Assembly (NCBI RefSeq): GCF_040654195.1
Contig: NZ_JBFAHM010000008.1
Location: 248,001-312,000, forward strand
Direction: 5' to 3'
DNA: 64,000 bases
DNA from: Hamadaea sp013361475
GTDB taxonomy: Bacteria > Actinomycetota > Actinomycetes > Mycobacteriales > Micromonosporaceae
Shown: positions 51,374-59,030 of the stretch, in pieces
How the letters are laid out: the number at the start of each line of letters is the position of its first letter
How positions within the stretch are numbered: position 1 is the first letter of the stretch
Translations under genes and position numbers: made by a program
Notes under the pieces: model-generated
The model's input: the letters and a program-made list of their open reading frames with translations, nothing else
Databases searched by the model: none
What the model was told of the DNA's origin: nothing

Positions 51374-52190
51374 CGGCGCCACCGGTCGCGGCGTCCAGAT
51401 CGGCCCGCCCCGGCGAGTCGGTCTCCGGCCGGGTCGCCAGGAGTTCGGCCGGGTCGAGGCTCTTCATCTTGTCCAGCACGCTGCCCTCGGTCGGCTTGGC
51501 CAGCTCATCCACGATGGAGCCGTCGGCGAGGAAGATCACGCGGTCGGCGTACGAGGCGGCCCGCGGATCGTGGGTGACCATCACGATGGTCTGCCCGAAG
51601 TCGTGCACCGAGCTGCGCAGGAAGTGCAGGACCTCGCCGCTGGACCGGGAGTCGAGGTTGCCGGTCGGCTCGTCGGCGAAGATCACCTCGGGCCGGGCGA
51701 CGAGCGCGCGGGCGCACGCCACCCGCTGCTGCTGGCCGCCGGACAACTCGGTGGGCCGGTGACTCAGCCGGTCACCCAGGCCGACCGTCTTGATCACCAG
51801 GTCGTACCACTGCGGGTCGGGTTTGCGCCCGGAGATCGCCATGGGCAGCAGGATGTTCTCCTCGGCGGTCAGCGTCGGGAGCAGGTTGAACTGCTGGAAG
51901 ATGAACCCGACCTTCTCTCGCCGCAGCTTGGTCAGCCCGGCGTCGCCCAGTCCGGTCACCTGGGTGTCGCCGATGAACACCTGCCCGGCGTCGACCGTGT
52001 CCAGGCCGGCCAGGCAGTGCATCAAGGTCGACTTGCCCGAGCCGGACGGCCCCATGATCGCGGTGAACCGTCCCCGGTCGAACGCTGTGGTCACGCCGCG
52101 GAGCGCGTGCACCTGCGCCTCGCCGTGCCCGTACACCTTCCAGATGCCCTCGGCGCGTGCGGCGGCCGGCTGAGTGGGTTCGCTGCTCAT
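51366..52190 (-). CDS. ABC transporter ATP-binding protein, LolD/MacB-like (module B)
   Basis: 274 residues with Walker A GPSGSGKSTL, Q-loop FIFQQFNLLPTL, signature LSGGQQQRVACARAL, Walker B VIFADEPTGNLD and H-loop VMVTHD. The opening IWKVYGHGEAQVHALRGVTT is nearly the same as module A. Start MSSEPTQPAA at 52190 is preferred over a longer frame to 52229. An orphan response-regulator gene lies upstream on the same strand. Confidence 0.94.
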   Translation of the reverse strand: MSSEPTQPAAARAEGIWKVYGHGEAQVHALRGVTTAFDRGRFTAIMGPSGSGKSTLMHCLAGLDTVDAGQVFIGDTQVTGLGDAGLTKLRREKVGFIFQQFNLLPTLTAEENILLPMAISGRKPDPQWYDLVIKTVGLGDRLSHRPTELSGGQQQRVACARALVARPEVIFADEPTGNLDSRSSGEVLHFLRSSVHDFGQTIVMVTHDPRAASYADRVIFLADGSIVDELAKPTEGSVLDKMKSLDPAELLATRPETDSPGRADLDAATGGADV

Positions 52191-52276
52191 AGGCCAGATA
52201 TTGCCGCAGAAGCCCGGCGAAACGGGCAAACTCCGCTAAATTGCCCGTGCTTCTCGCGGCTCGCGGGCCGGTCGAG

Positions 52277-52948
52277 CTACTCGCCCGGTTTCACCAAGCC
52301 CGACTCGTACGCGTAGACGACCGCCTGGACGCGGTCACGCAACTTGAGCTTGGTGAGCACATGCCCCACATGCGTCTTCACGGTCGTCTCGCTGACGGTG
52401 AGAACCCGGGCGATCTCGGCGTTCGACAAGCCCCGGGCGACCTGGGTCAGCACCTCCCGCTCCCGATCGGTCAGCCCCGGCAGTCCCTCCGGTACGCCGT
52501 CCGCCGCGGCGACCGGCAGCGCGGCGAACTGGGCCAGCAGTTGCCCCAGCAGCACCGGGGAGATCGCGGCGTGCCCTGCGGCCACCGCGCGTACCGCCCC
52601 GACCAGATCCTCGGCCGGAGCGTCCTGTGCCACCAATCCCCGGGCGCCCGCCCGCAAGGCTCCGACCGCGTGATCGCCGACGGGTTCGCCGGTCAGCACG
52701 AGCACGCCGACCGGCAGGCGTGCCACGGCGACCTCCCGGGCCACGGCGACTCCGTCGCGCCGGGGCAGCCGCGCCTCGACCAGCAACACGTCCGGCAGAA
52801 GTCGCCGGGCCAGCTCGACCGCCTCGACGCCGTCCCCCGCCTCGCCGACGACATGGATGTCGGCGTACGCGCCGAGCACGCTGCGCAGGCCGCTGCGGAG
52901 CATCGGCTGATCGTCGGCGAGCAGCACCCGCACCGGCCCGGACGTCAC
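52277..52948 (-). CDS. NarL/LuxR-type orphan response regulator with degenerate receiver
   Basis: 223 residues. The receiver domain has the acidic pair Asp12-Asp13 (LLADDQPMLRSG) and Thr86, but the phosphoacceptor position is Glu58 (VLLVEARLPRRDG in place of LMDxRMPxxDG), and the conserved Lys is Gln108 (LVAQDAP). The C-terminal LuxR-type helix-turn-helix is LTDREREVLTQVARGLSNAE, then IARVLTVSETTVKTHVGHVL. With no histidine kinase gene beside it, it probably acts without phosphorylation. It could control the two downstream ABC modules. Confidence 0.9.
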   Translation of the reverse strand: MTSGPVRVLLADDQPMLRSGLRSVLGAYADIHVVGEAGDGVEAVELARRLLPDVLLVEARLPRRDGVAVAREVAVARLPVGVLVLTGEPVGDHAVGALRAGARGLVAQDAPAEDLVGAVRAVAAGHAAISPVLLGQLLAQFAALPVAAADGVPEGLPGLTDREREVLTQVARGLSNAEIARVLTVSETTVKTHVGHVLTKLKLRDRVQAVVYAYESGLVKPGE

Positions 52949-52997
52949 GAGGGCAGACTACCGGGCTCGCGCCAGCGCATTCCCCGTACTCGGGGCG

Positions 52998-53867
52998 TTA
53001 CAGGACGTCGGCGAGGCGTTCGCCGTCGACGCCACGCTGGGCCGCCAACCTGGCGGTACGCGCGTCGATGGCGGCGGTGATCGCGGCTTCCTCCGGGAAC
53101 GGCGGCGGGGTGCCGCCGAACGACGGGCACAGCGCCTGGTGCGAGCACCAGTTGCACAGCCGGCTCGGCTTCGGCCGGAAGTCGCGGGCCTGCGCCGCCT
53201 GCTCGATCGCCCGCCACAGGGCGACCAGCGTCTTCTCGAACCGCTCCAGCTCCTCGGAGTCGGGCGTGTAGTCGCAGACCTCCCGGTCCTTCAGGTAGAC
53301 CAGACGCAGCACGCGCGGCACGATGCCCCGCGTCCGCCACAGCACCAGCGCGTAGAACTTGAGCTGGAACAACGCCCGCGCCTCGAACGCCTCCCGCGGC
53401 GCGCCGCCGGTCTTGTAGTCGACCACCCGCAGGTCACCGGCGGGGGAGACGTCGAGCCGGTCCACATAGCCCCGGATGAGCAGCTGGTCGTCCAGGGTGG
53501 CCTCGATCAGGGTCTCCCGCTCGGCCGGTTCGAGCCGGGTCGGATCCTCCACTGTGAAGTAGCCCTGCAGCAGCTGGGTGGCCTCGTCGAGGAAGCCGTC
53601 GTCGACGGCGAGCGTGCCCAGCTCGGGCGCCTCCGCCAGCAGCGCCTCCCAGGCCGGCCGGACCAGCAGCGCCGCCTCCGCCAGCGTCCGGCTGGTGGCC
53701 GGCAGGTCGAACAACCGCTCCAGCACCGCGTGCACCAACGTCCCCCGGGCCTGGTCCACTGTCGGTTGCTCGGGCAGCCGGTCGATGCTGCGGAGCCGGT
53801 AGAGCAGGGGACAGGTCTTGAAATCGGCGGCCCGAGAGGGGGAGAGGGTGGGCAGCGGCGTTGTCAT
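52998..53867 (-). CDS. PD-(D/E)XK nuclease, RecB-like family
   Basis: 289 residues. LSPSRAADFKTCPLLYRLRS opens the RecB-family nuclease fold; GTLVHAVLERLFDLP holds a motif His; IRGYVDRLDV and LRVVDYKTGGAPREAF carry the catalytic Asp and Lys (D...DYKTG). The C-terminal cysteines (SRLCNWCSHQALCPSF), with the early Cys in FKTCPLLY, form the iron-sulfur cluster site of the AddB/Cas4-like group. It is a stand-alone single-domain version common upstream of the proteasome genes in actinobacteria. It is likely a DNA exonuclease in repair. Confidence 0.9.
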   Translation of the reverse strand: MTTPLPTLSPSRAADFKTCPLLYRLRSIDRLPEQPTVDQARGTLVHAVLERLFDLPATSRTLAEAALLVRPAWEALLAEAPELGTLAVDDGFLDEATQLLQGYFTVEDPTRLEPAERETLIEATLDDQLLIRGYVDRLDVSPAGDLRVVDYKTGGAPREAFEARALFQLKFYALVLWRTRGIVPRVLRLVYLKDREVCDYTPDSEELERFEKTLVALWRAIEQAAQARDFRPKPSRLCNWCSHQALCPSFGGTPPPFPEEAAITAAIDARTARLAAQRGVDGERLADVL

Positions 53868-54045
53868 GGCCCTCACCGTAAGGCAGGGGTACGACGTTCG
53901 GTCGCAGCGGATCTTCGGGCGTGCCGCCCGGCGGTGCGTACGCGGTGCGTAGCATTGCGGCGATGGAGAAGCGCCATGGCCGCGCTGGCGCGGGCATCAC
54001 GATGCTCAGGACACATGCGGGCGCTGACCGAAGCGAGGTGACCGC

Positions 54046-55203
54046 ATGAGTCAGGAGACAGAGCAGCGCGCGTCCGAGCCGCCGCCGGTGCCGGTACGCC
54101 CCGGGGTGAGCCTCGGGCGGTTCTTCGGCTTCCCGGTCCGGCTGAGCCCGTCCTGGTTCCTCATGGCGCTGCTCATCATGGTCAGCTGGGGTTCGCAGCT
54201 GGCCGGGACGCACGGGTCGATCGGCTACGCCCTCGCCGCCGCGATGGCGTTCTCGCTGCTGGTCTCGGTGCTCCTGCACGAGCTGGGGCACGCCCTGGTG
54301 GCCCGGTGGCGCGGGGTCGGCGTCCGCGGCATCACACTGGACCTGCTCGGCGGCTACACCGAGATGGAGTCCGATCCCCGCAAGCCCTCCACCGAGCTGC
54401 TGTTCTCGCTGGCCGGGCCGTTCGTCTCGTTCCTGATCGGCGCCGTCGCCACGGTGGCCGGTCTGCTCATGCCCCCGTCGCTGCTGCGCATCCTGGTCTG
54501 GCAGGTGGCCTTCAGCAACCTCGTCGTCGCCGTCTACAACGCGCTGCCCGGGCTCCCGCTCGACGGCGGCCGGGCGCTGCGCGCCGCGGTCTGGGCGATC
54601 AACGGCGACAAGACCGCCGGAACGGTCGTCGCCGGCTGGTCCGGCCGGGTCGTGGCGGTGCTGACCGTCGTGGTCGCCTTCGTCCTCTACGCGACCGGTC
54701 TCTACAGCGCGGTGGGGCTGATCATCGCGGCGCTGATCGCGTTCACCCTGTGGCAGGGCGCCACCGCCTCCATCAACCAGGCGAAGGTGATGGCCCGATT
54801 CCCCCTGATCGACCCGGTACGCCTCGCCCGCCCCTTGTTCGTCGTGCCGACCGGCACCTCCCTGGCCGAGGCGCTGCGCCGGGCGACCGAGCAGGGACGC
54901 CCGGCGGCCGCGCTGGGCGTCGCCGACGCCTCCGGCCGGCTCGTCGCCCTCGTCAAGCGGGAGGCCGCCGCGGCCGTCCCCGAGCAGCGCCGGCCCTGGG
55001 TGCCGGTGGAGTCGGTCGCCCGCGACATCGACAGCGTCGGCGTCATCCCGGCCGGGCTACGCGGCGAGGATGTGATCCGGGCGGTCCAGCAGCACCCGGC
55101 CGACGAGTTCCTCGTGACCACAGGGGAGGATGTCGTGGGGGTCCTGCACCTGGCGGACCTCGTTCAACTGCTCGACCCGCGTGCCCGAAGGAGTGCTCCG
55201 TGA
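54046..55203 (+). CDS. Site-2 protease family (M50) zinc metalloprotease
   Basis: 385 residues, about six membrane helices in the N-terminal two-thirds. The zinc motif is VLLHELGHALVARW and the third ligand is in LPGLPLDGGRALRAAVWA. The C-terminal soluble region (about residues 255-385) resembles a degenerate CBS pair (TSLAEALRRATEQGRPAAAL, DEFLVTTGEDVVGVLHLADL). Site-2 proteases cut substrates within the membrane, often anti-sigma factors. The stop overlaps the trmI start (GTGA). Confidence 0.92.
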   Translation: MSQETEQRASEPPPVPVRPGVSLGRFFGFPVRLSPSWFLMALLIMVSWGSQLAGTHGSIGYALAAAMAFSLLVSVLLHELGHALVARWRGVGVRGITLDLLGGYTEMESDPRKPSTELLFSLAGPFVSFLIGAVATVAGLLMPPSLLRILVWQVAFSNLVVAVYNALPGLPLDGGRALRAAVWAINGDKTAGTVVAGWSGRVVAVLTVVVAFVLYATGLYSAVGLIIAALIAFTLWQGATASINQAKVMARFPLIDPVRLARPLFVVPTGTSLAEALRRATEQGRPAAALGVADASGRLVALVKREAAAAVPEQRRPWVPVESVARDIDSVGVIPAGLRGEDVIRAVQQHPADEFLVTTGEDVVGVLHLADLVQLLDPRARRSAP

Positions 55204-56150
55204 GCCAGATGCCCGATTTGAACGTCCCCGCGATGCCCGCCCGCCGCGGGCCGTTCGCCGTGGGCGACCGGGTGCAGCTCACCGACCCCAAGAACCGGAT
55301 GCACACGATCGTCCTGGAGCCCGGCAAGGCCTTCCACACCCACCGGGGCATCCTGGAGCACGACGCGCTCATCGGGCAGCCCGACGGATCCGTCGTGACC
55401 TCGTCCGGGGGGACGGCGTACCTGGCGCTGCGGCCGCTGCTGGCCGACTATGTGCTGTCCATGCCCCGGGGCGCCCAGGTCATCTACCCGAAGGACGCCG
55501 CCCAGATCGTCTCCATGGGCGACGTCTTCCCGGGCGCGAAGGTGCTCGAGGCCGGAGTCGGCTCCGGTGCGCTCACCTGTTCGTTGCTGCGCGCTGTCGG
55601 CGAGCACGGCGAAGTCCACTCCTACGAACTGCGCGAGGAGTTCGCGGCGGTGGCCAAGAAGAACGTGACCGCGTTCTTCGGCGCGGAGCAGCCCAACTGG
55701 CGGCTGACCGTCGGTGACGTCGCCTCCTGCGACCAGACGGGGTTCGACCGGATCATCCTGGACATGCTGACCCCGTGGGAGGCCCTCGACATGGTCGAGA
55801 AGGCGCTGCTGCCGGGCGGGGTGTTCATCGGCTACGTCGCGACCACCCCGCAGTTGTCGGAGCTGGTGGAGGCACTGCGGGAGAAGGGCTCCTTCACCGA
55901 GCCGTACGCCTGGGAGTCGCTGGTCCGCGACTGGCACGCCGACGGTCTCGCCGTACGCCCGGATCACCGGATGATCGCGCACACCGCCTTCCTCGTGCGA
56001 TCCCGGAAACTCGCCCCCGGGGTGACACCGCCGCCACGACGTCGCAAGCCCAGTAAGGGCGCTGAGGCGTACCAGTTGAAGAAGGCGGGACGGATCGCGG
56101 CCCGGGAGGCGGCGGCGGACGGTGACCCGACGGACGGTGACCTGGCGTGA
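55200..56150 (+). CDS. trmI: tRNA (adenine-58-N1)-methyltransferase
   Basis: 316 residues. The N-terminal beta domain is PFAVGDRVQLTDPKNRMHTI; the SAM-binding motif is VLEAGVGSGALTCSLLRAVG, preceded by IYPKDAAQIVSMGDVFPGAK, which is diagnostic of TrmI. DRIILDMLTPWEALDMVEKA is motif IV. It methylates A58 of tRNA. GTG 55200 follows AAGGAG. The C-terminus is an Arg/Lys-rich tail. Its placement just before the proteasome genes is conserved in actinobacteria. Confidence 0.94.
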   Translation: MSQMPDLNVPAMPARRGPFAVGDRVQLTDPKNRMHTIVLEPGKAFHTHRGILEHDALIGQPDGSVVTSSGGTAYLALRPLLADYVLSMPRGAQVIYPKDAAQIVSMGDVFPGAKVLEAGVGSGALTCSLLRAVGEHGEVHSYELREEFAAVAKKNVTAFFGAEQPNWRLTVGDVASCDQTGFDRIILDMLTPWEALDMVEKALLPGGVFIGYVATTPQLSELVEALREKGSFTEPYAWESLVRDWHADGLAVRPDHRMIAHTAFLVRSRKLAPGVTPPPRRRKPSKGAEAYQLKKAGRIAAREAAADGDPTDGDLA

Positions 56151-56677
56151 CCGAGGCCGTCTTCCCCGACTGGGCGCCGTTCAAAGAGCTGGACGCGGCC
56201 GCGCGAGCCTATCTGCGCGACCCGGAGGTGGCGCTGGACTGTCTGAACAGCGCGCTGGCCGGCGCGCAGATTCTCGGCTTCACCCTGGAACGGTTCGTCA
56301 ACGAGTACAACGGCGTGTGGCAGGAGGTCGTGGTCTGCGACGGCTCGCGGCTGCTGCTGTGGCACGGCGAGGACACCGCGCCCGGTGAGGGCCCGGCCGG
56401 ATCCATGATCTCGTCGCTCCGGGTGGTGCCGTTGTCGGCGGTGACGGAGATCGGCTGCCGGCGCCGGCTGATCCGCACCGCCACGAGCCACCGGGTCGAC
56501 GCGGTGGACGTCTACCTGCTGCTCAGCTCGGTGGAGGAGGCCACGGACGGCCCGGGAATCCGGCACGACGCGTTGCGCTTCGGCAAGACGCTGACCGATG
56601 GCGGCGTGGCTCAGATCGGCCGGCTGGAGGAGTTCGCCGAACTCCTCGCCGGATTGATCGGCCGGCCGCTGCTGTGA
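56147..56677 (+). CDS. Conserved protein next to trmI, unknown function
   Basis: 176 residues. No motif I can name with certainty. Features are the N-terminal VFPDWAPFKELDAAARAYL helix, EYNGVWQEVVVCDGSRLLLW strand region and HRVDAVDVYLLLSSV. It is predicted soluble. The start overlaps the trmI stop by four bases, and a gene of this size is common at this place in actinobacteria. Confidence 0.72.
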   Translation: MTEAVFPDWAPFKELDAAARAYLRDPEVALDCLNSALAGAQILGFTLERFVNEYNGVWQEVVVCDGSRLLLWHGEDTAPGEGPAGSMISSLRVVPLSAVTEIGCRRRLIRTATSHRVDAVDVYLLLSSVEEATDGPGIRHDALRFGKTLTDGGVAQIGRLEEFAELLAGLIGRPLL

Positions 56678-56681
56678 TTTT

Positions 56682-57002
56682 TCAGACCGCTCCGGCGGCG
56701 AGCTGAGACCGGATCTCGTCGCGCTCGTCCTCGGTCAGCGGCTCGGCCGACGCGTCGGCGGCCCGGCGCACGTGGATGCACTCGCCGGGGCATTCCTTGG
56801 CCGCGTCGAGGATCTCCAGCCGCAGGTTCGCGGGCACCGCGACGCGGGCGTCCTTGGCCAGCTGCAACTCACCGGCCTCGTCCTTGACGTAGGCCAGCCC
56901 GTCGACGTCGAACTCGAAGACCTCCGGGGCGTATTGCACGCACAAGCCGTCACCGGTGCACAGATCCTGATCCACCCAGACCTGAAGTTCGCTGTCTGCC
57001 AC
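56682..57002 (-). CDS. Ferredoxin, 3Fe-4S/4Fe-4S single-cluster type
   Basis: 106 residues, acidic. Cluster ligands are Cys in DLCTGDGLCVQYAP and AAKECPGECIHV; the C-x5-C and CPGEC spacing fits the actinobacterial ferredoxin type often used with P450s. The GTG start at 57002 gives a short N-terminus (ADSELQVWVDQDL). It lies divergent from the ARC gene at the usual position. It could also serve as electron donor to the P450s at 4718 and 21422; this is speculation. Confidence 0.88.
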   Translation of the reverse strand: MADSELQVWVDQDLCTGDGLCVQYAPEVFEFDVDGLAYVKDEAGELQLAKDARVAVPANLRLEILDAAKECPGECIHVRRAADASAEPLTEDERDEIRSQLAAGAV

Positions 57003-57101
57003 GCCTCGACGGTACTCCACGGTCGCGGAGGCCGTCGCAGCCGGTGAGATCACGATTGCGTATGGCCGTGTCGGGAGGGTTTCATCGGGGCATACAGCGG
57101 C

Positions 57102-57107
57102 TAGTGT
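57102..57107 (+). promoter_or_regulatory. Candidate -10 box upstream of the proteasome ATPase gene
   Basis: TAGTGT in the 143-base gap between the divergent ferredoxin and ARC genes, 38 bases before the start, leaving room for the GGGGAGG ribosome site. Confidence 0.35.
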
Positions 57108-57145
57108 TAAGGCACAACCTGGCTCAACCCCCGGGGAGGTGGGAC

Positions 57146-58912
57146 GTGGCACGCAGCGACGACGCGGATGCGCGCGCCGCACGGTGGGAGAAGGAGGCCA
57201 ACGATCTCTCCACGCAGGTCGCGTTCCTTCAAGAGGAACTCGCCCTGCTGCGGCGCAAGGTGTCTGAGAGCCCTCGTCATGTTCGCCAGCTGGAGGAGCG
57301 GCTCGCCGCGACTCAGGCTCAGCTGGCCAGGCTCACGGAGAACAACGAGCGACTGGTCGCCACGCTCAAGGAGGCGCGGGCCCAGATCGTGACCCTCAAG
57401 GAGGAGATCGACCGGCTGGCGCAACCGCCCAGCGGCTATGGGATCTTCCTGACCCGGCATGAGGACGGCACGGTCGACGTCTTCACCGGGGGACGCAAGC
57501 TGCGTGTCGCCGTCTCGCCCTCGCTGGACGTGTCGGCCCTGCAGCGTGGTCAAGAGGTGCTGCTCAACGACGCCTTGAACATCGTCGACGCGCTCGGCTT
57601 CGAGCGCAGCGGTGAGGTCGTCATGCTCAAGGAGCTGCTCGAGGGCGGCGACCGGGCACTGGTCATCTCGCACGCCGACGAGGAGCGCATCGTCTTCCTG
57701 GCGGAGGGTCTCATCGACGCCCCGCTGCGAGCCGGCGACTCGCTCATGATCGAGCCCCGTTCGGCCTACGCGTACGAGCGGATCCCGAAGAGCGAGGTCG
57801 AGGAGCTCGTCCTGGAGGAGGTGCCCGACGTCGACTACACCGACATCGGCGGCCTCTCCAACCAGATCGAGCAGATCCGCGACGCCGTCGAGCTGCCCTT
57901 CCTGCACGCCGAGCTGTTCCGTGAGCACCACCTGCGCCCGCCGAAGGGCGTGCTGCTCTACGGCCCGCCCGGGTGTGGCAAGACGATGATCGCCAAGGCG
58001 GTCGCCAACTCCCTGGCGAAGAAGATCGCGGAGAAGCGGGGCGAGGAGCGGCAGACCAGCTACTTCCTCAACATCAAGGGCCCCGAGCTGCTCAACAAGT
58101 ATGTCGGCGAGACCGAGCGGCACATCCGGCTGATCTTCCAGCGGGCCCGGGAGAAGGCCTCCGAGGGCACGCCGGTCATCGTGTTCTTCGACGAGATGGA
58201 CTCCGTGTTCCGCACCCGTGGTTCCGGTGTCTCCTCCGATGTGGAGAACACGATCGTCCCGCAGCTGCTGTCCGAGATCGACGGTGTGGAAGGTCTGGAG
58301 AACGTCATCGTCATCGGCGCCTCCAACCGCGAGGACATGATCGACCCGGCGATCCTGCGCCCCGGGCGCCTGGACGTCAAGATCAAGATCGAGCGGCCGG
58401 ACGCCGAGGCGGCCCGGGACATCTTCACGAAGTACATCGTCGAAGGCCTGCCGTTGCACCCGGACGACCTGGCCGAGCACGGCGGTTCGGCCGAGGCGTG
58501 CGTGCACGCGATGATCAGCGCGGTCGTCCTGCGCATGTACTCCGAGACCGAGGAGAACCGCTTCCTCGAGGTCACCTACGCCAACGGTGACAAGGAAGTC
58601 CTGTACTTCAAGGACTTCAACTCCGGGGCGATGATCCAGAACATCGTGGACCGGGGCAAGAAGATGGCCATCAAGGAGTTCCTCTCCTCCGGGCGCAAGG
58701 GCATGCGGCTCCAGCACCTGCTGGACGCCTGCGTCGACGAGTTCCGGGAGAACGAGGACCTGCCCAATACCACCAACCCCGACGACTGGGCCCGGATCTC
58801 CGGCAAGAAGGGCGAGCGGATCGTGTACATCCGCACGCTCGTCTCCGGCGGCAAGGGCACCGAGGCCGGCCGGTCGATCGAGACCGCCACCAACACCGGC
58901 CAGTACCTGTAA
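57146..58912 (+). CDS. arc: Proteasome-associated AAA ATPase (ARC/Mpa)
   Basis: 588 residues. An N-terminal coiled coil (WEKEANDLSTQVAFLQEELA, then RQLEERLAATQAQLARLTEN) binds Pup. OB domains follow, then an AAA module with Walker A GPPGCGKTMIAKAVAN, Walker B VIVFFDEMDSVF and arginine fingers near RPGRLDVK. The C-terminal TNTGQYL carries the QYL docking motif for the 20S core. It unfolds pupylated proteins. GTG 57146 is chosen with GGGGAGG upstream. Length matches Rhodococcus ARC. Confidence 0.96.
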   Translation: MARSDDADARAARWEKEANDLSTQVAFLQEELALLRRKVSESPRHVRQLEERLAATQAQLARLTENNERLVATLKEARAQIVTLKEEIDRLAQPPSGYGIFLTRHEDGTVDVFTGGRKLRVAVSPSLDVSALQRGQEVLLNDALNIVDALGFERSGEVVMLKELLEGGDRALVISHADEERIVFLAEGLIDAPLRAGDSLMIEPRSAYAYERIPKSEVEELVLEEVPDVDYTDIGGLSNQIEQIRDAVELPFLHAELFREHHLRPPKGVLLYGPPGCGKTMIAKAVANSLAKKIAEKRGEERQTSYFLNIKGPELLNKYVGETERHIRLIFQRAREKASEGTPVIVFFDEMDSVFRTRGSGVSSDVENTIVPQLLSEIDGVEGLENVIVIGASNREDMIDPAILRPGRLDVKIKIERPDAEAARDIFTKYIVEGLPLHPDDLAEHGGSAEACVHAMISAVVLRMYSETEENRFLEVTYANGDKEVLYFKDFNSGAMIQNIVDRGKKMAIKEFLSSGRKGMRLQHLLDACVDEFRENEDLPNTTNPDDWARISGKKGERIVYIRTLVSGGKGTEAGRSIETATNTGQYL

Positions 58913-58922
58913 GGCGCACCTG

Positions 58923-58963
58923 TCCGGCCCGGCCGCCCGCGTGGCGGCCGGGCCGGATTTTTT
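58923..58963 (+). terminator. Rho-independent terminator after arc
   Basis: TCCGGCCCGGCCGCC (58923-58937) and GGCGGCCGGGCCGGA (58943-58957) form a perfect 15-bp stem with a 5-base loop, followed by a T-run. One of two places in the window with both stem and T-tract. Confidence 0.85.
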
Positions 58964-59017
58964 GCGTGCGCAGTGCCACGGACCGGTAGCGGGGAGTGCG
59001 ATCGCCTGGACACCGTC

Positions 59018-59023
59018 TAGGCT
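59018..59023 (+). promoter_or_regulatory. -10 box (TAGGCT) of a leaderless dop transcript
   Basis: TAGGCT ends seven bases before ATG 59031, right after the arc terminator, with no ribosome site between. dop therefore has its own promoter. Confidence 0.5.
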
Positions 59024-59030
59024 CAGTCAT

